Source: Vibrio mytili (lineage in GTDB: Bacteria; Pseudomonadota; Gammaproteobacteria; Enterobacterales; Vibrionaceae). Taken from it: DNA of 64,000 nt. Each line of letters starts with the position of its first letter. The stretch's first letter is position 1. The stretch covers positions 206,156 to 270,155 of the forward strand of contig NZ_JXOK01000049.1 of assembly GCF_000830505.1 (NCBI RefSeq), in the 5' to 3' direction. Position numbers and translations under genes: made by a program. Below, piece after piece: positions 36,886 through 45,370 of the stretch. Below the pieces are notes generated by a model. The model was not told the DNA's origin. It did not search any database and was given only the letters and a program-made list of their open reading frames with translations.

Positions 36886-38724
36886 ATGAACAAAACACCA
36901 AGAACCCAAAACAGTAAAAAACTGCTGAATCATTATTCAGCATGGAAATACGTCGTTCTCATAGCGACCGTCATCATGCTAACGCTTAGTGCGATTCCAA
37001 CTTGGTTTGGCGAACAGCCGTCAATCCAAGTCACGTTCGCGGAGAACAGTAGTAAAAATATATCAGTGATACAGCTAAGCCAGTTGTTGAAAACTCATCA
37101 TATCCCCGCAGACAAAATCACCGAAAAAGACGGCAAAACCACCATCGTTTTTGCCGATGAAGATGATCAAACTAAAGCGCGAGCTTTGCTAAATAAAGAA
37201 TTGGATCAAAAAGACAGTATCTCTTTCTCCTACGTGTCAATTGCGCCGCAGTGGCTCAATGATATGGGATTCAATCCAATTAAACTGGGTCTTGACCTGC
37301 GTGGTGGAGTGCAGTTTTTACTCAACGTTGATGTCAATAAAGCATTTGAAGAACAGCGAGATGCTTTGATTGATGAGATTAAAGCTGATCTGCGCGATCA
37401 ACGTATTCGTGGCGTGCAAGTCCTTGCTGAGAGCGGTAACCGTATTTCGGTAAATAGTGACAGTGAAAAAGCGTTGGCTGAGGTGAACCAGTTTTTACGC
37501 CAAAACTACCCAGGCTGGAATACGAAAACGTCTTCTCGTGGCATCGTTCTTGCGCCAAGCGAGAAAAATGTTCAAGAGTTTCAGTCAACAACGCTTGAAC
37601 AAAATCTGAAGATCATGCGTGGTCGAATTGAAGAGTTAGGCATTACAGAAGCTCTGGTTCAACGTCAGGGAACAGACAGTATTCGCATTGAACTTCCTGG
37701 CGTTCAAGATCCGGCTCAAGCAAAAGACGTTATCGGCGCGACCGCGAGTCTTGCTTTTTACGAGGTAAAAGATCCAAGCGCAGGAAAAAGCAGCGAAGAC
37801 TTGGTGTTGAAGGATAATGATGGTCGTACAGTCACTTTAGCTAAGCGACCAGTATTAACCGGAGAACATATTGTTAATGCTCGCGCTGGCGTAGACAAAA
37901 TGGGCATGTCAGAGGTTAATATCGCGCTCGATCATGCTGGTGGGAAAAAAATGAGCGATTTTTCGGCAACACATATCGGAAAATCAATGGCGACGGTCTA
38001 TCGCGAATATAAAACCAATGAACGTGGTATGACAGAGCGCAGTGAACGCGTCATCAGTGTTGCGACTATTCAATCGCAACTGGGCAGTCAATTCCGTATT
38101 ACCGGTGCAGGGAGTTCGGATGAAGCGCATCAGTTGGCGTTATTACTGCGCGCAGGTTCGTTGACTGCACCAGTGACCATTGTCGAAGAGCGTACAATTG
38201 GAGCGTCTCTAGGGGCAGAAAACATCCAAAATGGCTTTGCTGCACTCGCACTTGGTTTGGGGTTAACTCTAACCTTTATGGCATTGTGGTACCGACGTTT
38301 AGGCTGGATCGCGAACGTTGCACTCTGTACCAATATGCTTTGTTTACTTGGTTTGATTGCTTTGCTTCCTGGGGCAGTACTTACCTTGCCGGGTATTGCA
38401 GGATTGGTTCTTACAGTCGGTATGGCGGTCGATACTAACGTTATCATCTTTGAACGTATTAAGGACAAAATGCGAGAAGGGCGAAGCTTTGCTCAAGCGA
38501 TTGATTTAGGATTTGATAGTGCGTTCGCGACCATTCTTGATGCCAACATCACAACGATGATTACCGCAGTGATTTTATACGCTATTGGTAATGGCCCTAT
38601 TCAAGGTTTTGCCTTGACCCTAGGGTTAGGTTTATTAACCAGTATGTTTACAGGTGTGTTTGCTTCTCGTGCAATGATCAATTTAATTTGGGGCCGCGAT
38701 GCCCGTCGTGATGTGAGGGTTTAA
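36886..38724 (+). CDS. secD2: Protein translocase subunit SecD, second paralogue
   Basis: A 612-residue Sec accessory subunit: TM1, a large periplasmic P1 domain, then five C-terminal helices. Markers are LGLDLRGGVQFLLNVD near 105, and AGLVLTVGMAVDTNVIIFER near 515 whose aspartate belongs to the ion path. With SecF it uses the ion gradient to pull substrates across. The ATG at 36886 (MNKTPRT) has AAGGGA 11 bases upstream; ATG 36874 or 36877 would be too close. VemP upstream identifies it as the low-Na+ SecDF2, reported to use H+. Confidence 0.93.
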   Translation: MNKTPRTQNSKKLLNHYSAWKYVVLIATVIMLTLSAIPTWFGEQPSIQVTFAENSSKNISVIQLSQLLKTHHIPADKITEKDGKTTIVFADEDDQTKARALLNKELDQKDSISFSYVSIAPQWLNDMGFNPIKLGLDLRGGVQFLLNVDVNKAFEEQRDALIDEIKADLRDQRIRGVQVLAESGNRISVNSDSEKALAEVNQFLRQNYPGWNTKTSSRGIVLAPSEKNVQEFQSTTLEQNLKIMRGRIEELGITEALVQRQGTDSIRIELPGVQDPAQAKDVIGATASLAFYEVKDPSAGKSSEDLVLKDNDGRTVTLAKRPVLTGEHIVNARAGVDKMGMSEVNIALDHAGGKKMSDFSATHIGKSMATVYREYKTNERGMTERSERVISVATIQSQLGSQFRITGAGSSDEAHQLALLLRAGSLTAPVTIVEERTIGASLGAENIQNGFAALALGLGLTLTFMALWYRRLGWIANVALCTNMLCLLGLIALLPGAVLTLPGIAGLVLTVGMAVDTNVIIFERIKDKMREGRSFAQAIDLGFDSAFATILDANITTMITAVILYAIGNGPIQGFALTLGLGLLTSMFTGVFASRAMINLIWGRDARRDVRV

Positions 38725-38726
38725 TC

Positions 38727-39629
38727 ATGGTCCAACTACTCAAATGTAATATTCGCAAAATACGTTACTTTACTGCACTGGTTTCTACGGTATTGACCGT
38801 GATTGCCATCGCAGCTTTAGCCGTGAAAGGTTTAAACTTTGGCCTTGATTTTACTGGCGGCATGGTCACAGAAGTAAAGCTTGATAAACAGTTAACTAAT
38901 CGCGATCTTCTCAATGTTTTAGAGCCTCAATTAGGGGAATCTGCATCGGTAACTCGCTCTGGAGAAGAAGGACGTTGGGTCATCCGTTATTCTGCACCTG
39001 AAGCGGGTCAATCGCAGCCAAGCGTGGTCGACATTCTGTCGCCAATTTCTCACCATGTCGAAGTTGTCAGCAACAGTATTGTTGGCGCGCAAGTAGGCCA
39101 AGATTTGTTTGACCAGGGTGGTATGGCGCTATTGGTCTCTGTGTTAACGATTCTTGGTTATTTATGTTTTCGCTTTGAATGGCGATTGGCGAGTGGTTCT
39201 TTATTTGCGTTAGCGCACGATGTCATATTAGTACTCGGCTTTTTTGCTGCAACACAAATGGAGTTTAACTTAACGGTGTTCGCGGCCATTTTGGCGATTC
39301 TAGGCTACTCATTGAATGACTCCATCATTATCTCTGACCGTATTCGTGAGCTATTGGTTGCGAAACAGAACTGGAAAACTGAAGAAATTAACGATGAAGC
39401 GATTCTCGCGACGTTTTCTCGTACTATGGTGACTTCTGGTACCACGTTGATTACGGTTGGCGCGTTATGGATGATGGGCGGTTCTGCTCTGGCTGGCTTC
39501 TCAACGGCAATGTTTATCGGTGTGTTATCAGGGACTTGGTCTTCTATTTCTATTGGCACAGTTCTGCCTGAGAAGCTAAAACTCGAACCGAAACATTACC
39601 TACCAATCGAGATCGATACGGCGCCATGA
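38727..39629 (+). CDS. secF2: Protein translocase subunit SecF, second paralogue
   Basis: A 300-residue six-helix protein: GLNFGLDFTGGMVTEV near 36, a short periplasmic domain, and LGYSLNDSIIISDRIREL near 192 (ion-path ND). The ATG is 2 bp after the secD2 stop, so the genes are translated as a unit. A 13-bp terminator follows. Confidence 0.95.
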   Translation: MVQLLKCNIRKIRYFTALVSTVLTVIAIAALAVKGLNFGLDFTGGMVTEVKLDKQLTNRDLLNVLEPQLGESASVTRSGEEGRWVIRYSAPEAGQSQPSVVDILSPISHHVEVVSNSIVGAQVGQDLFDQGGMALLVSVLTILGYLCFRFEWRLASGSLFALAHDVILVLGFFAATQMEFNLTVFAAILAILGYSLNDSIIISDRIRELLVAKQNWKTEEINDEAILATFSRTMVTSGTTLITVGALWMMGGSALAGFSTAMFIGVLSGTWSSISIGTVLPEKLKLEPKHYLPIEIDTAP

Positions 39630-39703
39630 ACATTGGACTGAGGCCGAATTTATAATTTCTGGTCGTAGTCAGAATTATCCATTAATGTGATTTGAGTAAA
39701 ATA

Positions 39704-39733
39704 AGAAAGCTCCTTAAGAATAAGGAGCTTTCT
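39704..39733. terminator. Bidirectional terminator after secF2
   Basis: AGAAAGCTCCTTA (39704-39716) pairs perfectly with TAAGGAGCTTTCT (39721-39733), 4-base loop. It separates secF2 from the convergent lipoprotein gene. Confidence 0.8.
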
Positions 39734-39763
39734 GCTTTAAGGATTAAGGCTAGTTAACCCGCT

Positions 39764-41734
39764 TTAGTCAATTTCAACCAAAATAGCGAGACCTAAACCG
39801 TACGGATCTGAACCCGTTGTCGCTGTTGTTGTGGTAAAAATACCTAAGCTGGCGGTTTCATTAAAGTAGCCTTTCAAAGTCAAGCTTTCATCACCGTCCA
39901 TCACGGACAGTGTAGTCGCGCCATTTGATGCAACAGTAGTGGTTGCTGTGAGGCTCACAGAGTCTTTACTGCTCTCCAATGCTGCTCCAAATGATGGTAA
40001 CTCAACAATGGCAATAGGACCCTTCACCGTCGCTGAAGATTGAGACTCAAACTCCACGGTGGTATTGAACCCTGAATGCGCGAGCTCGAACGTGTTACCA
40101 GACATGGCTGTATTGGCAAAAATAAGTCGATACTTTTTGTTCTCTAAAGCCGGCGCTTCTGATGGGAGCTTCACTGCTAAGGTTGATTCAATGCTCATAT
40201 CAGTGCCATCAGCACCGGTTGCACCATAGACTGCCATGAAATTGTAATCAGCGTTGACAAAGCCATCTGCAGGTTCGCCACCGACAGAGGCAATATCACC
40301 AGTTGCATCGGTCACAATGCTCATGCCCAAAACAGCTTCATCCTCTGCTACCTCAGAAACGTAATCACCTGAGCGAGAAATTCGTTGGTAGTATGGCGCT
40401 GAGAAATCCAATGTCGATGCACCAGAAAAAGTGAGTACATTTGTTTCCGTTTCTATTTCAACATAACCGTTGTTGTTAAAACTGCTTCCGAAATAAATGC
40501 GTCCAAAGTCGCCTATTAAGTCTGATTGAGACATATTTGACGGTTGTTCAGCAAGCACGAGTATTCCCCTTTCGATTTCTGCACCGCTGTAGGCTTCAGG
40601 GTCCAAAGCATCTTTTACACCGTCTCCATCTGTATCAATAGTTTCGTAGCGAATAGAGTTAAACTCACTGAGACTAAACACCAAATTACTGTCTTTCACT
40701 TTGTGAAGTTTTACTGTTTGAGGAGGTGAGCGCCAACCGAAATCATCATCAATTTCTTCTTCAAACTCATTTTCAATGGTGAATATTCTATTTGAATCGT
40801 AAGTGAAGGATAGAGTTTCATCTTCACTGACTTCAGGTTCGTAGACCGATGAGTAGGTGTTGCTTACGTCATCACCATGGACATAGCCCCACGCGCCTTC
40901 GTTATCTGTCAATAACACCTCAACATTGCCGTCAACGTCACCATCAAAGTTTGCCGAAGAGGAGTACATATTTAACGCGTAGGTTCCGTAGCTCCCGTCA
41001 TGTAAGCCGATCGTCATATCAATCAAACGGTAATCTCCACTCACTTCAACCGCTGAAGACGAAGCTGTACTGATCGATGCAACCTGCTTATCTACGAAAT
41101 CACCAAGTTCATTTTCTAGCGCGGCAATCATTGTCGTCATATCGCTGCTGCCAGCGACATTAAATTCTTCGACTTGCCCTTTAAGTTTTACCACCGAATC
41201 AGTCGTAAGCTCGGCGAGAGAAGTGTCTGATTGGATAAACTTCTGTAACACAAATTCGGAAATTGGAGAGATGTCTACAGATTCTTCCACGACTTGAGCT
41301 CTTAAGTTTATGCCGTTATTTCCGGAGATTCTAACAATCAAGTTACCAGCCAATGGAACGCCTTCTGGAACCGTAATCGTATAGTCACCTGTAGTGGAGG
41401 TTGATGTTGTTGCGATGACGTCACCAACTTGATTGCCCTCGTCGTCAATACGAATAAGCTCGACCAAAGCCCCTTTAACAGGTTCTAATCCAGTGATTGC
41501 AGCATAAGCCGAGGGAAATACGTCATCTAAGATACTTTCGAAAATAGTTTTATGCTTCAGCATCGCGACGGAACCACCAGGAGCGGTAACGGTACCTTTT
41601 ACTTCCGTGCTACCGGTTTGGGAGGACTCGGTTGAGTCGGTAGAATCGGTAGAATCGGATGATGAATCGCTTCCACACGCGACGAGAGCGAAAGGCAATA
41701 TAACAGCGACCAGCTTAGGGTTTATTAACTTCAT
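39764..41734 (-). CDS. Large lipoprotein with TSP3-type repeat
   Basis: A 656-residue protein starting at the ATG 41734 (AAGGAAT upstream). The signal ends in a lipobox LVAC near residue 20, followed by a Ser/Asp/Thr linker. A calcium-binding thrombospondin type 3 motif (DTDGDGVKDALDP) lies near residue 375, and the rest is beta-rich and Thr/Ser/Gly-rich. It resembles Vibrio surface lipoproteins of unknown role. It converges on secF2. Confidence 0.8.
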   Translation of the reverse strand: MKLINPKLVAVILPFALVACGSDSSSDSTDSTDSTESSQTGSTEVKGTVTAPGGSVAMLKHKTIFESILDDVFPSAYAAITGLEPVKGALVELIRIDDEGNQVGDVIATTSTSTTGDYTITVPEGVPLAGNLIVRISGNNGINLRAQVVEESVDISPISEFVLQKFIQSDTSLAELTTDSVVKLKGQVEEFNVAGSSDMTTMIAALENELGDFVDKQVASISTASSSAVEVSGDYRLIDMTIGLHDGSYGTYALNMYSSSANFDGDVDGNVEVLLTDNEGAWGYVHGDDVSNTYSSVYEPEVSEDETLSFTYDSNRIFTIENEFEEEIDDDFGWRSPPQTVKLHKVKDSNLVFSLSEFNSIRYETIDTDGDGVKDALDPEAYSGAEIERGILVLAEQPSNMSQSDLIGDFGRIYFGSSFNNNGYVEIETETNVLTFSGASTLDFSAPYYQRISRSGDYVSEVAEDEAVLGMSIVTDATGDIASVGGEPADGFVNADYNFMAVYGATGADGTDMSIESTLAVKLPSEAPALENKKYRLIFANTAMSGNTFELAHSGFNTTVEFESQSSATVKGPIAIVELPSFGAALESSKDSVSLTATTTVASNGATTLSVMDGDESLTLKGYFNETASLGIFTTTTATTGSDPYGLGLAILVEID

Positions 41735-41978
41735 ACTACATTCCTTTGTTGAATAGAATAGACACAACCTTGTTATGATGATGTAACTAATAAGTTGCAG
41801 AACAATGATTGCCTAAATGCATTGTTGTGTAAAGAGATCTACCACCCATTTGCATTAACGTTTATTTTCAAGATCTAATAGTAAAGATGTAGTTAAAAGG
41901 GGATATTTTACTTTTTGATATATTTATCAAAAAGTAAGGGTGTATATGGGGATAAATGAAGTTTTAATGATATTTACA

Positions 41979-42598
41979 TTAGCTTACCAATAACCAAACA
42001 CCGACGCCCATCATTAACGTGCCCGCCACACGGTTCATTAATCGAACATTCTTTGATTGTCCTAATAGGCGTTTAAGCCCTTTACCACCAGTCGCGTACA
42101 GAGACATACACAGGAATTCAAACAACAAGATAATGGAAACCAGTAGCGTTAGTTGTGGTGTGAGTGCGGCATTTTGGTTGATAAAAGGCGGAAGAAGGGA
42201 AATCATAAATGCCCAACCTTTGGGGTTGGCAATCGCGGTCATGAAGCCTTGAAAGACGAGGTTCCAATTTCCTTGCGGCAGTGTGTCAGTGTTTTCGAGG
42301 TTGAGCGCCAATTTACCCCGTGAACGCCACATCTCCACGCCGAGATAGAATAGATAGCTACCACCCACCAGTTTCAGCACAACAAAGAGCCAAGGATAAT
42401 TCAGCATCACAGCAGCAATACCCAAAACCGCGGAAACAGACACCAAGCTACACCTGCCAGCTCACCAATCATCATCCACAAGGTTCTGCGGTAGCCGATG
42501 CTCATTCCTAGCGTTAACGCTAATGTCATGCACATCCCCGGAGTGATGGAAACAAAGAAAAAGGTTGGGACAAACATACTTAGCATGGTGATATTCAT
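41979..42598 (-). pseudogene. LysE/RhtB-family exporter, frameshifted
   Basis: Two overlapping frames encode one exporter: 42407-42598 gives the N-terminal part (MNITMLSMFVPTFFFVSITP GMC..., ending GELAGVAW) and 41979-42446 gives the rest (VSVSAVLGIAAVMLNYPW to VGVWLLVS). One extra T at 42445-42446 restores a 206-residue protein with all six helices, the family length. The gene is inactive as sequenced unless the base is a consensus error. Confidence 0.88.
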
Positions 42599-42877
42599 AT
42601 TATTAATCGTTCGTTAATTTATGGATAGTTCACAAAGATAGTGCAAAGTCTTCTTTGGTGCTACTGATAAGTTCAGGTCATTTCACATTATATATTCCTG
42701 CATGGCTTTGGCACTTACCGCTATTATTCAATACAGGTCCGTATTAATGGAAAAGCATACCTTGCGATTAACTTAGGTTCTTATCGAGCTTATTTATGTG
42801 ATTGCAACGCTATTTTTTACCAACACCAAAACCTATATTGAAGATTAATTTTAGCCATAAAATATGTGGGGGGAAGA

Positions 42878-43978
42878 ATGAAACTGGGCGTGATAGGTTT
42901 AGGTGGTATTTTTGAGGTTGCGTATTATCCGGCACTACAGCAGATACAGCCATCTGATCTGACGCTGTACGGGTATGACCCTGATCCTCAGCGCCAATTC
43001 GCAGGAATGATCCATTGTGAAAGTTTAGAGGAGCTGTTAGCTCTCCCATTAGATACCGTGTTGATCTTAACCCCTCCTGAACTGCACTTGGCAATGATAC
43101 AAACTTGTTTATCTGAATCCCAGTGCCAACGAATCTTGGTCGAAAAGCCTGTTGTCGCGAGTTTGGCGCAAGTGGCAGAACTGAAACTTCTGCTGAGCTA
43201 CCCTAAGCGTGCTCAGCGTGTGTTAGCATTAGATCATTGGATGTGCCGCGATGGGGTGCAACGCCTGTTTACCTCTGGCGTCGAGCAACGTGAGAATTCT
43301 TCGCAGCTGTGGCAGCCACTGCAGCCTGTTGATGGCTCGATACCGCCGATAAACTTGGCTCAAATTACGAAAGTTGAGGCTTTCTTACTGGAGCAAAGTG
43401 GCTTTAACGAGCAAGGTGAGCCAGTCGCACTTAACTTTGCCACCGGTGAAGTGGATAAACGCCAGTTTCAGCACCCAGATGGTGTTATTTTAGACATCGG
43501 TACACACGTTCTTACTATGATGAGGGAGATGCTGGCACGGTTTGGTGTGACGGATACAACGCTTAGTCTGCAAGTCGAGTTAGCTGAAGATCGCTTAGGT
43601 CAAGCCATCGCGGTGGGTGATGTGACTAGCGCGGAAGGTCATGCGAGCCTAAGTGGTTTTTGTGGCGCTATCCCAATCAGCTTGGAACTCAATAAGTACG
43701 CGGGCCTGTTAGGTGGCCAAAAAGGCTTTAACCTTTATCTCGATGATGGGCGCGTGATCAGTCTGGATCGCAGTGGTGATGATGATGTTATTACAATCAT
43801 TAACCATCAGCAACGTCTTCAATGGCAACGTCAAGGCGCATTGTATCTACATTGTGTGAGAGATGTTGTTTTAAACCTAGACTTGACGGGCGATTCGTTC
43901 AAAGCGATCACACAACGCCGAATAGAAGAAGTGGAAAGCCTCCTTTTGCTGCAACAGAGCTTACGTGGCATTCATTAG
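42878..43978 (+). CDS. Gfo/Idh/MocA family oxidoreductase
   Basis: A 366-residue oxidoreductase: KLGVIGLGGIFEVAYYPAL at the N terminus (Rossmann), VEKPVVAS near 90 (family EKP), and GVILDIGTHVLTMMREML near 205. The ATG at 42878 is preceded by GGGGGGAAG. Substrate unknown. It is followed by a terminator. Confidence 0.87.
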   Translation: MKLGVIGLGGIFEVAYYPALQQIQPSDLTLYGYDPDPQRQFAGMIHCESLEELLALPLDTVLILTPPELHLAMIQTCLSESQCQRILVEKPVVASLAQVAELKLLLSYPKRAQRVLALDHWMCRDGVQRLFTSGVEQRENSSQLWQPLQPVDGSIPPINLAQITKVEAFLLEQSGFNEQGEPVALNFATGEVDKRQFQHPDGVILDIGTHVLTMMREMLARFGVTDTTLSLQVELAEDRLGQAIAVGDVTSAEGHASLSGFCGAIPISLELNKYAGLLGGQKGFNLYLDDGRVISLDRSGDDDVITIINHQQRLQWQRQGALYLHCVRDVVLNLDLTGDSFKAITQRRIEEVESLLLLQQSLRGIH

Positions 43979-44013
43979 CCTTACATCAATCCTTCGCGTG
44001 TAGCGTTGAAAAT

Positions 44014-44042
44014 AAAAGCGGCGCATCTTGATGGCCGCTTTT
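44014..44042. terminator. Terminator between oxidoreductase gene and nap operon
   Basis: AAAAGCGGC (44014-44022) pairs with GCCGCTTTT (44034-44042). Serves the plus-strand gene and, from the other side, the nap operon. Confidence 0.8.
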
Positions 44043-44082
44043 GATGATTAAGAAAAGCATATAATGCATACGCTTCGTTAAA

Positions 44083-44217
44083 CTATATGTTTTTATCCTT
44101 TCCCAGTGACAATAGCCACAGAGAAACTGCAGCAACACCAACAAAACCAGAAAGTATAATCACTGGCATTGCGCTATAGCCAAGGATATGCCAAATCACA
44201 GATTCTAATGTACTCAC
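44083..44217 (-). CDS. TIGR02808-type small membrane protein of the nap locus
   Basis: A 44-residue protein, below normal gene-calling limits: MSTLESVIWHILGYSAMPVI and a single membrane helix. GTG start with AAGGAGAC 6 bases upstream, 11 bp after napC. It matches the TIGR02808 description, a tiny one-helix protein found beside periplasmic nitrate reductase genes in Vibrio and Photobacterium. It is the last gene of the nap operon; role unknown. Confidence 0.88.
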   Translation of the reverse strand: MSTLESVIWHILGYSAMPVIILSGFVGVAAVSLWLLSLGKDKNI

Positions 44218-44228
44218 GTGTTGTCTCC

Positions 44229-44807
44229 TTATTGCCAGCCTTCTACGCCGTGCATGTCAGGCAGCTTATGCGCGATACCTTTGTGGCAATCGACACAAGT
44301 TTTATCACCTGAAGCCAGCGCAGTCGAATGTTGTTCTGCTGCACGAGAGCCTTGTTGCGAGTAATCCATAAAATCAAACTCGTGGCAGTTACGGCACTCT
44401 AACGAATCGTTTTTCTTCATTCGGGCCCATTCACGCTCTGCTAGATGACCACGGCGTTCTTGGAATTTTTCAGGCGTATCGATGGTCCGTAGCACATAGT
44501 GAGCAAATAACTCTTTTGAAGCCTGAACTTTACGAACAATCTTATCAGTCCATTCATGAGGAACGTGGCAGTCTGAACAGATTGCTCGTACACCAGAGCG
44601 GTTAGAGTAATGGATGGTCTCTTTGATTTCAGCCACGATTGGCGCGTGACACCCAGAACAGAATTCTTCGGTATTGGTGGCTTCCATTCCCGTGTTAAAT
44701 GCGCCCCAGAACAATAGGCCGCCAGCGAAACCAAGGAATAAAACCACGCCAGCTGCCGCTTTGCTTGGACTCTTCAGTCGTTTCCAAAACGCTTTAAGTA
44801 TTTTCAT
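44229..44807 (-). CDS. napC: Cytochrome c-type protein NapC
   Basis: A 192-residue membrane tetrahaem quinol dehydrogenase: an N-terminal helix (AAAGVVLFLGFAGGLLFWGA) and four haem motifs CSGCH, CSDCH, CRNCH and CVDCH. It passes electrons from quinol to NapAB. Placed after napB, 28 bp apart. Confidence 0.97.
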   Translation of the reverse strand: MKILKAFWKRLKSPSKAAAGVVLFLGFAGGLLFWGAFNTGMEATNTEEFCSGCHAPIVAEIKETIHYSNRSGVRAICSDCHVPHEWTDKIVRKVQASKELFAHYVLRTIDTPEKFQERRGHLAEREWARMKKNDSLECRNCHEFDFMDYSQQGSRAAEQHSTALASGDKTCVDCHKGIAHKLPDMHGVEGWQ

Positions 44808-44835
44808 AAGTAACCTCTTAGCACTCGCGTTTCAA

Positions 44836-45294
44836 TTACTGAAGCGAATCGACAGCTTCGAACTTGTTTTCCACTAATGGCGTTGCATTGGTTTGTGGAA
44901 CATGGCATTGCAAACAGAAGTAGCGACGAGGAGACACATCGGCAAGTACCGCGTCTTGACGGTTTACATAGTGTGTGACGCTAATCTTAGTGGCACCTGA
45001 TTCTTTGGCGTTTTTCCAACTATGACAAGCAAGACACTTGTTTGCATTTAACGACACTTCATAGTTACGAATACTATGAGGGATCAAAGGAGGTTGATAA
45101 ACAAAGCTGTCCTCAACGATTTGATCTTTCGGGAAATCTTTGAACTCATCCGCAGGGCGTGTTTCTTCGAGTTGCGACATACCACGTAAAGATTCTAACC
45201 CACCCGTACCACCTGGATTATCTAACTCTGCTTGTGCAATGCCTGTCATTAAAGCACCTACAGATAAAAGTGCGACAAGTAATTTTTTCATCAT
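44836..45294 (-). CDS. napB: Nitrate reductase cytochrome subunit NapB
   Basis: A 152-residue dihaem periplasmic protein with a signal peptide (1-22) and haem motifs CLACH and CLQCH. It relays electrons to NapA. AGAAGAAATG gives the start. Confidence 0.97.
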   Translation of the reverse strand: MMKKLLVALLSVGALMTGIAQAELDNPGGTGGLESLRGMSQLEETRPADEFKDFPKDQIVEDSFVYQPPLIPHSIRNYEVSLNANKCLACHSWKNAKESGATKISVTHYVNRQDAVLADVSPRRYFCLQCHVPQTNATPLVENKFEAVDSLQ

Positions 45295-45370
45295 TTCTTC
45301 TCCGCCTTTATGGCTTAAATTCTTTTTTAGGCCGCCCTGTGGACGGCCGTTTTATTCGATATTTGAAGAG

